This document shows, in pieces, positions 36,901 through 48,500 of a stretch of 64,000 bases of DNA. The stretch comes from Lycocorax pyrrhopterus obiensis (Eukaryota; Chordata; Aves; Passeriformes; Paradisaeidae): the NCBI GenBank assembly GCA_014706295.1, contig JACSVZ010000011.1, positions 1,572,663 through 1,636,662 of the forward strand, in the 5' to 3' direction. Position 1 is the first letter of the stretch. The number at the start of each line of letters is the position of its first letter. Below the pieces are notes generated by a model. The model was given only the letters and a program-made list of their open reading frames with translations, had not been told where the DNA came from and ran no database searches. A program made the translations under genes and the position numbers.

Positions 36901-39125
36901 CATCAGTGTCCTCAAACTCCACCATAACGGAGTGGCCAGTGTTGGAGATGCTGAGAGAGGTACAGGACTCATAGGAGATGACAAGGGGCTTCAGGCTGGG
37001 GTCATAGACTGCTCTTGCAGAGACGATGTCAATGGGGGACTGGCGGTTCCCCTGGGCAATGGGGTAAGCTTTGTGCCACTCAGAAGGTCCTTCAAAAGCA
37101 AACAGAGGAAAGCATCATTACTCCCTTCCTACCATACACAAAATGGTCATTATGGGTTTTCATGAGGCTTGAAATAAAGCTTGCTCAGCAAGAGTGACTC
37201 GAATGTTTGGAATGTGAGAAATTCATTTAAATTCTAGGCTGGTGTGTTTTTATTAGCACAAGCAGGTCGCAACAAGATGGGGATTCAAAAGCCTTGTACA
37301 GAACACACTGAGGAGATCATGGCACATCAACAGACTGCTGTACCCCCAGTTACTTGTGCCACTCTCTCTCTGCAGTCACCTTGCTAAGGTGTTCCAAGGT
37401 GGGTACAGGTGTAAACACTTGCATGCACAAACACACTCCTCCAAGGAAACAGCATTTAATTCTCCCTGGGAAAGAGAGTGTAAAAGCTCCAGCTATTCAA
37501 ATTAGATGCAGATGACTCAATCTCTTAGCTACTGACTATGCAGTTATTTTTAAAATCATTTTATGACTGCAGTAAATCTTTGAGACAGCTCCATTCTTCA
37601 CTCATGCCCATTATGGTATCTCTCTAACCTGAGTGAAGGGTACAGGATAATAATTAACACTTTGGGACTTCCTGACCTCAACAGAGCAGGGAGAAAGACC
37701 AATTTAATAGCACAACTCTGCTCAGAGCTGGAACATTCTTAAGCCATTTGAGATAACAAAAGCTTATCCATATCAAAGAATTCCTTTTTCTTATGGCTCA
37801 TTTTCTATGGTAGTGAAAGCAGCAATTAAATTCCTCTGCTGCTTCTGTTCATGAAGTATAACAGTAACAATTGTACTTCGGGATTCTCAAGAAGCACATT
37901 TTTAATTGTAGCATTCTCACATACTATCACAAGGGGAAGCTTTTTTTAAATCAATCATAGGTATTTAGCCTCCTTGAGTTTACATAACAAAACAGTGATC
38001 TATTACACTCTTACTTGGCTTTGACATTTTTTGCAAAGCTAAGCTTATAAAATAGTATCTTTTCTCAGCTTGCCTGCAAAGCAGATTTAGGAATTAAGTG
38101 CTGTTACACAAGCTAAGGCAATATCATTTGGCTCTCACAAGCTTCATAAGAGTATACATGGCTTTATTACTACTACCTACAAGCACAAACACATAACATT
38201 ACCTACTAGCACTAACCAGCTTCACTTGGTATTCAGATTGGCTTTTAGACTCACAGAACTAAAGTAATTACTATTAAGAAAGAGACTGGCCCCTGAAGGT
38301 TACACAAAAAACTCTTGTTGGACACTCAGCAGCTAAAATAATTGCTGTAAAGAGAGACAGACTCCTGGAAGTTATGCAATTGTCTTATTGGCCAGCATCA
38401 GCCACTCATCCATCCTCTCTGTAAAGGATACAGGCACTATAAAACACTACTGTGGCAATCTCTCAGGAGCTCCACATCCCCCCTCACGCTGTGACACGCA
38501 TCCTTGGAGGTGGGAAGCAAAGGAGGAGGACTAAATTAAAAACCGTCAAATCAGAAAGCATAAGTTGTTCTGTAAGAGATCTGATACTGATCTGTACAAT
38601 TTATCGATGTACTAGACATACATAACATATAGCTTATTTTATTCACTTTTATAAAAGCCTAGATATCACATTTCAGCAGCCACACAGAATCAGGAGATCT
38701 ATTACTGCTCTACTAAATCTTCTTTGCTTAACAGAATTGCTTTTGGAGAGAGACACAGGTAATCTTTTTTTATAACAGCATTTTAGAAAGGGACCCATCT
38801 ATAATATCTGCAGTCTGAAAAAAACCCAAATCACTCAAACTGATTCCCTCAGCTTAGGAATGTTGATTGCAACACTGAAAGGTAGCAGATGTAAACTTGT
38901 GCATCTTTTGGTGCCACTTTCTGGGTGCTATTGATTATCAATAAAGTAATTAATTACCTGCTGTATATACTTGATTCTTGCAGACATCAAAATGCAGGCA
39001 GCTCTGCAGGGCTCAGGCAACAGCTCTAGAAAGAAAACGAGTGGGGGAAGACAGAGAGATGCAGCACGGAAATGCCATAACCTACCGTCAGCCTGCCCAT
39101 ATCCCCAACTGTGGTGGCCAGTCAT
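30970..39125 (-). CDS. CA7: Carbonic anhydrase 7, complete, 7 coding exons
   Basis: Cytosolic zinc enzyme that interconverts CO2 and bicarbonate; in mammals it is prominent in neurons. Exons read on the minus strand: 39125-39086, 37089-36892, 34114-33996, 32946-32851, 32609-32547, 31528-31373 and 31092-30970 (stop). All join in frame with GT/AG borders and give 264 residues, the same length as human. The protein begins [13 protein letters not shown] and ends [18 protein letters not shown], the CA7 signature. Catalytic residues are present: zinc ligands His96, His98 (QFHFHWG) and His121 (LHLVHWN), shuttle His66 (NTGHSV), Glu108, and Thr201 (SLTTPP), so the enzyme should be active. Oddities: Leu197 replaces the proline of the conserved WTYPGS, and Arg219 replaces the second reactive cysteine of mammalian CA7 (Cys217 in CA2 numbering), while Cys185 (Cys183) is kept. 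Intron 2 holds a CR1 fragment and intron 3 an LTR. CA7 and NAE1 are divergent, about 6 kb apart. Confidence 0.97.
33110..33895 (+). mobile_element. ERV LTR-like element in CA7 intron 3
   Basis: The stretch has the layout of a long avian ERV LTR as I remember it (ERVL-like; family unverified): a 5' part 'tacaggggtggcttctgtga', then tandem 'aaagggaccaggctggagca' units, then 'gggagggaccccacactgga', a C-rich block and 'aaggtgttttaagatttag', then 'ctgatttggttggtaataag' and 'agggatctctccctgccctt'. It lies opposite to CA7 transcription and lacks coding genes, so it is probably a solo LTR. The right end decays near 33.9 kb; target-site duplications were not found. Confidence 0.6.
33236..33523 (+). 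repeat. 48-bp tandem array, 5 near-identical units plus one diverged
   Basis: Units start at 33236, 33284, 33332, 33380, 33428 and 33476. Each is 48 bp, beginning gaaagggaccaggctggagc and ending cacccatg. The first five differ at only a few positions; the sixth changes after 'ggagcag'. Because 48 is divisible by 3, long frames remain open on both strands (33164-33607 plus, 32978-33625 minus), but these are repeat artefacts without a start context or splice support. Confidence 0.92.
34455..34790 (+). mobile_element. CR1 LINE internal fragment in CA7 intron 2
   Basis: CR1 phrases occur in order: 'gattctgcccctctgcccct', 'agaccccacctgcagagctg', 'gcacaggaaggagctggagc', 'agcatgatcagagggatgga', 'gggattgttcagcctggaga' and 'ggagaaggctccaaggaaac'. 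It stops at ccttataccctg, before the CR1 3' UTR end, so both ends are missing. Confidence 0.85.
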
Positions 39126-39159
39126 TTTGGGAGCTGCCCCTGCTTGGCTCCAGCTCCCT

Positions 39160-39205
39160 GAGCAGGGCACTGCTGCCTACCTGCCTTTATACCGTCTCCC
39201 CGTGG
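39160..39205 (-). promoter_or_regulatory. CA7 core promoter with TATA box
   Basis: On the minus strand, ggtataaagg (TATAAA at 39191-39186) lies about 60 bases upstream of the CA7 ATG. A start about 25-30 bases downstream would give a 5' UTR of roughly 35 bases. No dense CpG island surrounds it, unlike PDP2, NAE1 and TERB1, which suits a tissue-restricted gene. Confidence 0.65.
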
Positions 39206-39290
39206 GATAGGGTCAGCCCCTTAAAGATACAGAGCAGCCAAAGCAATTCCTGCAGGACAGGGAAGGCGCCCGTGTTCTCCTACTCCAGCC

Positions 39291-39293
39291 TTG

Positions 39294-39324
<31 letters not shown>

Positions 39325-39327
39325 CCC
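39291..39327. repeat. Short CTCCTG hexamer repeat upstream of CA7
   Basis: The sequence tgctcctgctcctgctcctg continues for about five hexamer units, about 100-130 bp upstream of the CA7 TATA box. Confidence 0.85.
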
Positions 39328-39329
39328 TA

Positions 39330-42300
39330 TTTGCTAAGGCAGCACAGGTGAAGGAAAATGTAAAACTCAGATAACTGAAGTCTCAGGACTTAGAGAGAAA
39401 GCCAAACTGTGGATCAAATTTAGGAAAAAATATCAGTGTTTTCCCATTCTCCACCCCAAGGAAGCAAAAGCCATAAGGTGCTCTGAGTGTCAGGACAGTC
39501 GTGCAGGTGGGACCTGCCCTTCTCACATCTGTGTTCTGCATGGAGAAACATCACTGCCTCTGCTGAATCCCTCCTTCCAGCTGCAAAAAAGGAATGATGT
39601 TTTCACCAGATCTGTAATTAATCACAGTCGGTGCTTAGATGAGAGGGAGAACATTCTCATCTCGGGAAAAATTACTTGTGCTGCTTTTAAACAAGGTACA
39701 AAATCACACAAAGTAGGGATGAATTAGCAATCTGATTTTAATTTTGCAACTTTAAAGAAACTTTTTAAACAGACAAAATTAAAAGTGTGGTTATATTAGG
39801 GACAGAACACAGCAGACTCCAGAGAAAGGAGTTGATCTGTGAAACCTCAGTTATCTGGAATGACCCAGTAGTTGCCTGCTCCCTGCTAAAGCCATGGAGA
39901 GGCTACAATGAGACACCCAATCCGCAACTGTAAAATGTCTTAAAACATCCCTGGGGCAAGGAAAATGGCTCCTTCATTGTAGTTTTGTTAGATCTGAGGA
40001 AATGCTGTCTGTCAAGGCTACATTTTACAAATACATTGATTTTCACAAAGACAATAGCACACAAAAATAGGGATTCTTCTATTATGCAATCAAGAATATG
40101 GAAGGAAAAAATCAATAAGAGCATTTTATGCAACTTTGATGCTGTGGTCCTACCTTGTAAGTATTAATTTCCTTTTTCAGGAGGTTTCCATGAGAGTCAG
40201 CTATAAAACCTTTGAGAGTTGCTGATGCCAGCTAAATCACTCAGAGAGGGCTGTAAACTGCTGCAAAGGTCTCCACAGGAGAGTTCTACAATGACTTACT
40301 CAGGTCAGCTCCTCAATTTATTCCTGTTAAGCTGCTGTGACCTGCTCAGGTCCCTGACACGCCTGGCACAGACACTGGGTACGGCTGTGTCCCAACAGTC
40401 TGGGCACACAGGCCCTCGTGGGGACCCAACACTGCAATTAGGACCTTAAAATACTCACTCAGATGCAGATTCAGGAAAGCTGTTCTAGGGAAAAGTAAAA
40501 AAAAAAAAGCCAATGCAGCAGTGAAAAGACATGGAAGAGGGATTTTGTGTGTTAAAAGAGCAGACTATAAACTGAGGAAACCCACATGCAAGGCAGAGGA
40601 TGCTGAGCAACTGTTTTCAAGAGAAACGCCAACACTGGGCTCAGGTGAGCCCACAGAGCACAGTGGCACTGCAGTGCCCAACCTGCACTTGACACCATTG
40701 ACCCCTTCAGCTTTTATCTCCTCACTCAAGCCCACACAGGTGTCTGCATATCTGGACCACAGACATATGGCACAGGAAGAGCTCTGAGACAAGTGAAAAT
40801 ATCCTGAAGACATGGCAGGAAGCAGACTCCACAAAATGGAGGTTTAAATGGATGGATTTAGAAAAAGTGGATAGGAGAATGACAAGACCTGAGAGGAAAG
40901 GAAAGAGAGCCTGAATAAAATTTTAGCTGTAAATGATAGTGAGTGTGTATATGACAATTTAACATGCTTCCAATCCAATCAGCCTTCTTTCTTAATGAGG
41001 AAAATATTAAATTTTCCTTAAATATAAGGTAACACAGCTGCTTATAGAAATATCACATTATTCTGTAACCCTGATACCTCTGGATATTGGCTGACTCTAA
41101 GAATGGATTTTCACTGATTGTGTCCTCAAATTATCCTTTATCACTTCAAAAGCTGCAGTCATCATGTAATTCTGCTCTCAATGTAGTTTGAATCCAGGAC
41201 AATTACATCACAATCATGAACTTAGGGAAGTGAGAACAACAGAATGGTAGGTGCTTAAGGGGTGGATTTCTCCAATGCTGAGCGAAAAGTGCTTATGATT
41301 TCCACAAATTTCTTCTGGTCTCTTGACTCCCATGTCAGAAGTGTCTGCTTAGCAGTGAATGGCAGGAAGACATAATTCCATTCACTACAGTGAGATGTTT
41401 CAAGCTGCCTTAAAGCAGAAATCTGTCTTCCCCAGCCTTCTCACTATGGTTTTATTCCCCTTTGCCAGTAGTGATGAGTGAACAGAGCAGCAGCCCAGGA
41501 CAAATACACGGGTTCTTCTGAACCTGTCACCAGGTCGTGATACAGAACTAACACAAAAGCTTCAGGTTTCCCACCTCTATATATAGAATTAATTTTCTTT
41601 ATTATTTAATTGGAGCTCCCTTTATTAAAATTGCTGTATAAGGACTAACCATTACAGTTAGAAAACTCCAAGTAAGATTGGAATGCTGAATTGGACATAT
41701 TTAAGCTTTGCAGGTTTGAGGAAATTGCTTTTTTTAATCTCTAAGGTAAAATGTCTCTATAATATTACAGGTCTGGAGTCGTTGGGAGGTTCTTGCAGAA
41801 GGAGATGTCACTTGAGGATAATGCTTCTAATAAATATTACTGCATCGCTGTGGAGGGGCAGAGCTGCATTTTAAGGTACGTAAGATGAAGTAAGAGTTAT
41901 TTGGTTCCAAGGTGAATGGCTCAATGGCACTCTAAGTGTATTACGTAACTTGGCAATTTCATCTGCTGACATCATTACTAATGGTGACACATTTGAACAA
42001 GGTGTCGTGTGCCTTCTTTAGTGCACCCCAGTGTGTCTGGTGTGTCACTGCATGCTAACAAAAGCAGGGCAGAAATCCCACCAGTTTGGGTGCAGGCTGC
42101 ACACTCCGAGCCGTTCACGTACCGTGGGTAGGAGCAGATGAAATGTTAAATAAAACATTCATCACTCCAGAGCCTGTCTGTGCCTCAGGTTCTTGACAGA
42201 GTATCTGTTTATCCAGGCAGCTCCTCTCTCCTCTTACATTGCCACTACGGATGCTGGCAGCTCCCAAAGGGGGTTACACTGAGCTGGCATCTGTTCTTTA

Positions 42301-42575
42301 CATGTGTGTTAAAGGCATTTATAACGAACCCAGGAACGGCACAAAAATACTCCACACAGTAAATATAAGCAGAACAGTCTCCTGCCAACACTGAACACTA
42401 AAAAGCACAATCATTCCAGATACTTTTTCTATTCTTTAGTACTTTTTTCTTAAACAGACTGCCTACGGTTTTCGATTGACCACAGAAATTTCAGCTTTTA
42501 TATTCTCAAGTTTTTCCTTGCAAACACAAAAATGTGATGGCTTTTGTGTATATATTGATATATTGAGATTATTTT

Positions 42576-42607
<32 letters not shown>

Positions 42608-43685
42608 AGTATATTGATATATTGAGATTCTCATGCATCCAGTGTAACTTCAGGAGCTGAAAGTGGTCATCCTTCTCCCACAGCTACAGAGGGAGAGTCA
42701 TGAGATTTCTAAGGGAGAAACTCAACTGGGAATCTCCTCCTGGCATCAGGGGGAAAACAAAAATAGGGTGCCAAAGTAAAGAAGGGATTAAGAAGAAAAG
42801 GACAAAAAGGACATGCATATAGTTAACAGACAGCTATGTGAGATAAAAAGCTTGAATCAAACACGGGCCAAGATGGCCAAAGGGATAGAAGGAATTTGGT
42901 AGGAACACTCTTGGGAAGGTGGGGCAGAAAAAGGGGAATGGGGTTCTCTAGGAACCTGGTTCTCTAGGAGCTTCCCAGCCTTCAAACACCATTTTTTTAT
43001 TACTTATTTTTGACTTTTAAAGCTGTACACAAATGGCTGCCTTATATTAGGTACAGGAACTACATTCTGGAACTAAGCCTGAAATATTAATTCTTGCAAT
43101 TTATGGTTTGTTCAGATTAAGCAGTGTAGCAGAGAGCAAGAACAGGAGACTGCTTTTGATTTTGGGAAACAGAGTGTTCCTGAAATACTGCAACAGTCAC
43201 TGAAATGACAGCAAATGGAAGGATTTACTGTGGCACAGCAAACACAGAGCCTGAAAAAATGAACTTTGGTGGAGATGCTGTACATGGGAAACAAAAGAGG
43301 AAGCACTGTATTGTAGTATATCACCTGCAAGATATAAACCACTCCATGATAATGCACTGCTATGTACATCATTCCAGCAGATATGCAGAAAACTAATTTT
43401 ACTGAAGAGAGGCAGATTAAAAGGATAAGGGACTTTATATGGACTAACAAATCAGTGTGAACGATGCAGATATTTCAGGACCTCTCCTTTGTTGTTGAAA
43501 CTTAGTGCCAGAAATGTTGGTTGGAATTTTTTAAGATGTGGAAGTTTTCTCCTTTTTTTGTACACTGTCAAGGTCCAACCAGTGCTGATCCTACATGGAA
43601 AGATCATAACAGAAGCACATAGGCACAACACATTTCACATGTTCTTGTGGAATAAGCAGGAATAACTACAATAATGTGCAACATC
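39330..43685. other. Intergenic, no gene seen
   Basis: AT-rich sequence between the CA7 promoter and the ERV-like remnant. I find no exon with a recognisable product. It contains the TA repeat at 42,581-42,607. Confidence 0.5.
42540..42632. repeat. TA dinucleotide run flanked by a direct repeat
   Basis: A TA run of about 13 units (42581-42607) is flanked on both sides by copies of atattgatatattgagatt. Confidence 0.85.
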
Positions 43686-43689
43686 TCCA

Positions 43690-44350
43690 CAAAATATATC
43701 TTACCGGATTTTCTTGACTGCCAATACCTTCAGGGCTTCTGCCTCAGTCTGCCTGAAAATGCCTCAAAAGTCCATACAGAAAGTGTGTTGAGAGATGCAG
43801 AGAAATGCCCATTTGAACATAAATTCTGGGAATGGTACTGTTGTCCAGAAAAGTTGGATCCATTACTGTGCAACGGCCAGTAAATACACACTTGAGAGAG
43901 ACACTGATTATTTATGTCAGAGTTGCCAAGCCTCGTGCTCAGTGATGTTCCACAAATCAAGCAGCCTGACTATCCATACTTTTTCCTATTTTTATATATT
44001 TTAGCAAACAAAGGCATGAACATTCATTGGTTACAGGTTACATAGTTCTCTTATTAATTAGTACTGTCTCTTCTACTGGTTAATGAGTCTCTCGCTTCTC
44101 ATGCTAATTACTGCCATGCTCTGTCTCTTCCTTTGGCTCGGTGGTTTCCTGTGTGGTGGTCGTGATCTGCCCCTGCCGGAATTCCCTCACCCAGTCGGAG
44201 CTGATTCCACACAGTTGCTGAGTTGGCTTTATTGGTTTCTTCCTTACCTTGGGGGTTCTGCCAAATGTCCTCGTGGCCCATGAATTCTGCATTCCCTGTG
44301 TCCACTGTCAGAAAAAGCTTCTCCCCAAGCTTTGTTAACCTCCCGCTGGG
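43690..44350 (-). mobile_element. Probable ERV 3' end remnant with LTR
   Basis: Read on the minus strand: a roughly 60-codon open stretch (44292-44104), rich in Lys, Gln, Thr and Glu and of unidentified origin, ends just before an LTR-like sequence. That sequence has purine-rich 'aaaggaagagacagag', then 'agcatgagaagcgagagac', a TATA-like atatataaaaatagg near 44000-43986, and 'gacataaataatcagtgtct' as a possible poly(A) region. The arrangement (coding tail, purine tract, U3 with TATA, R/U5) is retroviral, but the family is not identified and the ends are approximate. No intact viral gene is present. Confidence 0.4.
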
Positions 44351-44564
44351 CTGAGATCATTGAAACATGGCCAGCCCTAAACCTTAACAAGGCAACTGGG
44401 CTGACCAGGAATTTGTATTTCTAACACCTGGACATCACTTAGAGCTTGTTGGCTGCTCTGTTTCATGGATTAAACCTCCCTCCTTGTTGATTAGGCTAGA
44501 AAGTTACAAAGATCAAACAGCAAAGAACGTATTTTTTTAACAAAATTGTACATCTTCCACGTTT

Positions 44565-44890
44565 TATGAAGAGTAGTGCCAAGGCATAGGTAGGATGTGA
44601 TTAAACTCTCCATGAGCTCTTTTGAGCGGAATCCTGCTAGGAATGGGGTTCCTATGAGGGCTGGATTGCCGATGGTTAGGCATGGAGTGGCTGTTGGAAG
44701 TATTTTTTGTAGGCCTCCTGTTTTTCAAACATCTTGTTCTCTGTGCAGGCTGTGGACAATGGACCCTGAGCAGACGAGCAACATTGCTTTACAGAATGGG
44801 TGGGTTGAGATGCCGAGGAAACGCTGGGGGCAGGTTTAGTCCGATTGTGACTATTATTAGGGCTAAATGATTTGATGTGGAGGAGGTTTA
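44565..44890 (-). pseudogene. NUMT: nuclear copy of mitochondrial ND5 segment
   Basis: The minus strand translates, under the vertebrate mitochondrial code, into adjacent pieces of NADH dehydrogenase subunit 5: LxLMMVTIGLN, EQDV then a stop, then [20 protein letters not shown] followed by [15 protein letters not shown]. The pieces are contiguous and in ND5 order, covering about 105 codons. A stop after EQDV and at least two frame breaks show it is dead. It is a mitochondrial insertion in nuclear DNA: single-gene, flanked by ordinary nuclear sequence, and ending about 350 bp upstream of the NAE1 start codon. Confidence 0.88.
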
Positions 44891-44959
44891 ATACCGTTCT
44901 GTGTTCGGTCTCATGTGGCGGCAAATGGTGTGGAGACGGTCCCCAGGAGCGGCACAAAA

Positions 44960-45515
44960 GAGCGGGGACGGCGTTGGTGAACACAGGGTGGGTGCGAGTG
45001 CGGGGGAAAATTCCGGGTACCACCGACCCTGCCGGGGTCGAGTCTCCAGTAGCGCAGGCGCTGCTACCAGCCAGGGCTGAGGGAGGCAGAGAAGCACCCG
45101 CTCTCAACGCACAGCCCGGGCACGGCACCACACCCCGGGCCCTCTCCTCAGCGCAGGAGCCGCCCCTCAGCGCAGGAGCCGCCCCCCCTCGCCGCCGGCC
45201 CCGCCCCGCCCCGCCCCGCGCGTGCGCGGCGGGAGTAGCGGCCATGGCGCGGCCGGGCCGGGCCGGCCTCAAGGAGCAGCGCTACGACCGCCAGCTCAGG
45301 TACTGCGGGCGGGCACGGACCGGCACTGAGCGGCACTGACCGGGCGGGGAGCGGGGCCGCGCCTCCGGCTGCCCGCCGCGGCCACGGGCCTGCTCGGCGC
45401 CGCACCGGGGACAGGCCCCCGGGGCCGCCCCGGGCCCGGCGGAGCCGCGGGGAGCGGGAGCTGTGTCCCACCCGGCGGGGCCGCGCACCGCGGTCTCGGG
45501 AGGAGCCCTGCGGGC
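44960..45515 (+). promoter_or_regulatory. NAE1 CpG-island promoter
   Basis: A dense CpG region spans the first coding exon. Just upstream of the ATG are three to four GC boxes (ccccgccccgccccgcc) and a full NRF-1 consensus cgcgcgtgcgcg at 45217-45228, 16 bases before the ATG. A perfect 19-bp tandem duplication (cctcagcgcaggagccgcc) lies at 45146-45183. The start codon context gcggccATGg is an optimal Kozak. No TATA box is seen, as expected for a housekeeping gene. Confidence 0.8.
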
Positions 45516-48500
45516 TGTACTGGCACACGGAAAATAGATATGCGATAAATACACAGTATATATTAAGGGGAACATATTAAAAAAATATATATGTATATAT
45601 TCATACATAATTTTATATATATAGATAAAGGGGGATAGAGATACATAGACATATATACAGCTATATAAGTACTTACATATGTGTTTATGTAGCATGTAAG
45701 TTATTTATACAATGTTTGTTATATGAGTATACAATGTATAAATATATAAATCTCTATATTCTATATATTTATATTATGTATATCTATCTGTACCTCTCTG
45801 ACTCTGTACATATGTAAATATATAAAGAGGAGGTGTGTCAAAAAGATGGAACCAGGCTCTGCTCCGGGGCCCAGCAATGGCACCAGAGCCACGGGCAGGG
45901 CCTGAGCCCAGGGAGCTGCCCCTGCACAGGAGGCAGAACTTCTGCCCTGGGCAGTGCCCAGCCCTGAGCAGATTGTGCAGAGAGGCTGTGCAGGCTCCTC
46001 CCTGGGGATATTGCAGAGCCCCATGGACACACTGCTGTGCCCTGTGCTCTGGGATGGCCCTGCTGGAGCAGGGAGGTGGCACCAGAGGAGCCCCTGGGCG
46101 CCCCTCCAGCCTCACCCATCCTGGGGTTCTGTGAAAGGGCAGAAAAGATCCAAGTTACCAGGGAAGGGTAATGGCACTGGAGTCAGGGGTGTCTGTCTGC
46201 AGTGTGGCTGTTCAGTTTTCACGTGGATACGTGTGAGCGAAGGGCTCAGCAGTGGTGATACCACTGTGCTGTTCCCTCCTGTGCTGTCCCCTCCATAGGT
46301 TTGTGCAGCTCAGGAGTGCAGGGTCCTGGGCTCCTCAGTACAGGAAAGACAAGGAGCTGCTGGAGAGGGTCCTTTGGAGGGCACAGAGAGGATTTGGGGT
46401 CTGGAGCATCTCTGATGAGGAGAGACTGGGAGCTGGACCTGGTTAGCCCAGAGAAGAGAAGACTGAGAGGGATCTCATCAATGCATAGATATATCTCAAA
46501 AGTGGGTGTCAGAGGATGGTGCCAGACTCTTCTGGGTGGTGCCCAGCAGCAGGACAAGGAGCAATGGCCATAAACTAAAACACAAGAAGTTTCACCTCAA
46601 CATGAGGAAGAACTTGTTTTCCTGGAGGGGGCAGAGCACTGGAGCAGATGCCCCGGGAGGGTGTGGAATCTCCTTCTCTGGGACATTCCAAACCTACCTG
46701 GATATGCTCCTGTGTCACCTGCTCCAGGTGACCCTGCCTGGGCCTGGGTGACCTCTAGAGGTCCCTTCCAACCCTAAAAGTTCTGTGAGTTACCATCCTA
46801 GTGAAATAAGCATGGCCTGTGACCCAGGACTGTCCTGGCCTGATTTCAGCCTCAGTGCTGTTTTCTAGGGGTCTGAAATACCAGACTCAGCAAGACTGAT
46901 TTCTGCCTCCTGTATGTTTCAGTGTCTTGTATAAGAAATTAAAAAAAAAATTCTATTATTTATAATAAAAGTTAGGAAAAACAGAGCATTCAGCATTAGG
47001 ACAAAATTTGGGCAAGGATTGTTTTAACCCATGGAATTTTTAAAAAGTTAATGTTGCAAGAGAAAGAGGTGTGTGTCCATGCATATGGTGTAAAGTTGGA
47101 GAAAATGAAACGCAGAGAAGCTGGGTTGCTCTTTGGAAAGTCTGGGTTTTCACAGTAAGTTTCCTTAAGGATGCCTATTTTGGTTAGTGCTGTTTAGGCC
47201 CTCAGCAGTGAATGGACAATAGCACACCAGCCCTCCATTTGTCTTTTTTGTTGTTGTTTGTTTGTACTGGCTTTGCAATCAGAAGTTAAATAACTTCATT
47301 GTGTTTTGCTTTCTCTCCCAATACAGGCTGTGGGGTGACCATGGCCAAGAAGCGTTGGAATCTGCCCATGTTTGTGTAATAAATGCAACAGCAACAGGAA
47401 CCGAAATACTCAAAAACTTGGTGCTGCCAGGTCAGTAGATATTTCTTCTGTCTCTTCTTTGTGGTGTATCTGATAACTTGATGATGCCAAGTTATTCACA
47501 GGAGGTTTTTTCCCCCCAAAGGTATTGGTTCGTTTACAATTGTTGATGGGAATCAAGTCTCTGGAGAAGATGTTGGAAATAAGTAGGTTTTTTACTGATT
47601 TCTGTTACAAATTGTCAAGTGACAGAGTTTCATAGGTAGTTCCATCTCTGTGTTTGCTAAGAAGTCCTGTAAAACTCTTTTAAAAGCCTCTCTGTGTTTC
47701 TTCAAGTCTTCTGTGGGTTTGGCTGTTGGTGCCAGCATGCACAGTCATTTTGATATTAGCTGCTAAATTATTGTACTTGCTGGATTTAGACCTTACAGGT
47801 CTGTTTGCTTCACACATCGAGTTTATAAGGACAGTGCTCTACTCAATATAAAAATACTTCACATTAACTTGTTTGATGTAGTCTTGAGCTATGACAGCGC
47901 AAGCCTTGCTTGTGTTTCAGTGTAGCTCAATATATTTTCCCTAATTTTGGTGATGCAGATGACTTAATTTTCATTAGTCATTGTGCAAGTGTGACTGCTA
48001 GACATTTATTAGCTTTTGTAGCTTTGAAAGGCTCTGTGCAGCTGGGGAGAGGATAGAAAAGCTGTTTGCAAATCCTGTAAAAATGATTTTCTTACTAATT
48101 CTTGATCAAGTTCTTTTATGGTGCTCATAGATACCTACAGGGGTTGTGTGAGGGGGAAGGATATTCCATTATATGAGGAAATCAGTGCTAGGGGGTCTTT
48201 AATTAGCCTGGTGAGAAAGAACCTGCAGCATGATCCTGTCTTCTAGAGGAGTTTGGCATGTCTTGTATTTCAGATTTATGGCTTGGGCATTGAAAAGCTT
48301 TCTTAAGAAACCATATCTGAGGAAAATAAAACAGTGGGGGAAAAAACAGATTTAAGGGGCAACGTGGTTTGTTGTGTATGAGAGTCAGCAACATATTCTG
48401 CAGTACAAAATGTAACTTCAATGCTGTTTTTTCTTCAGAATAAAAGTTCACATGTAATTCTCTCGTCTCCTTTTCAGTTTCTTCCTACAAAAAAGCCATA

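Noticed and set aside
43112..43450. 112-codon Cys-rich minus frame, possible secreted peptide
   Set aside because: No plausible signal-peptide gene structure, no promoter and no family resemblance; chance frame in AT-rich DNA.
44676..45272. 198-codon minus frame
   Set aside because: It joins the ND5 mitochondrial fragment to antisense CpG-island sequence of NAE1.
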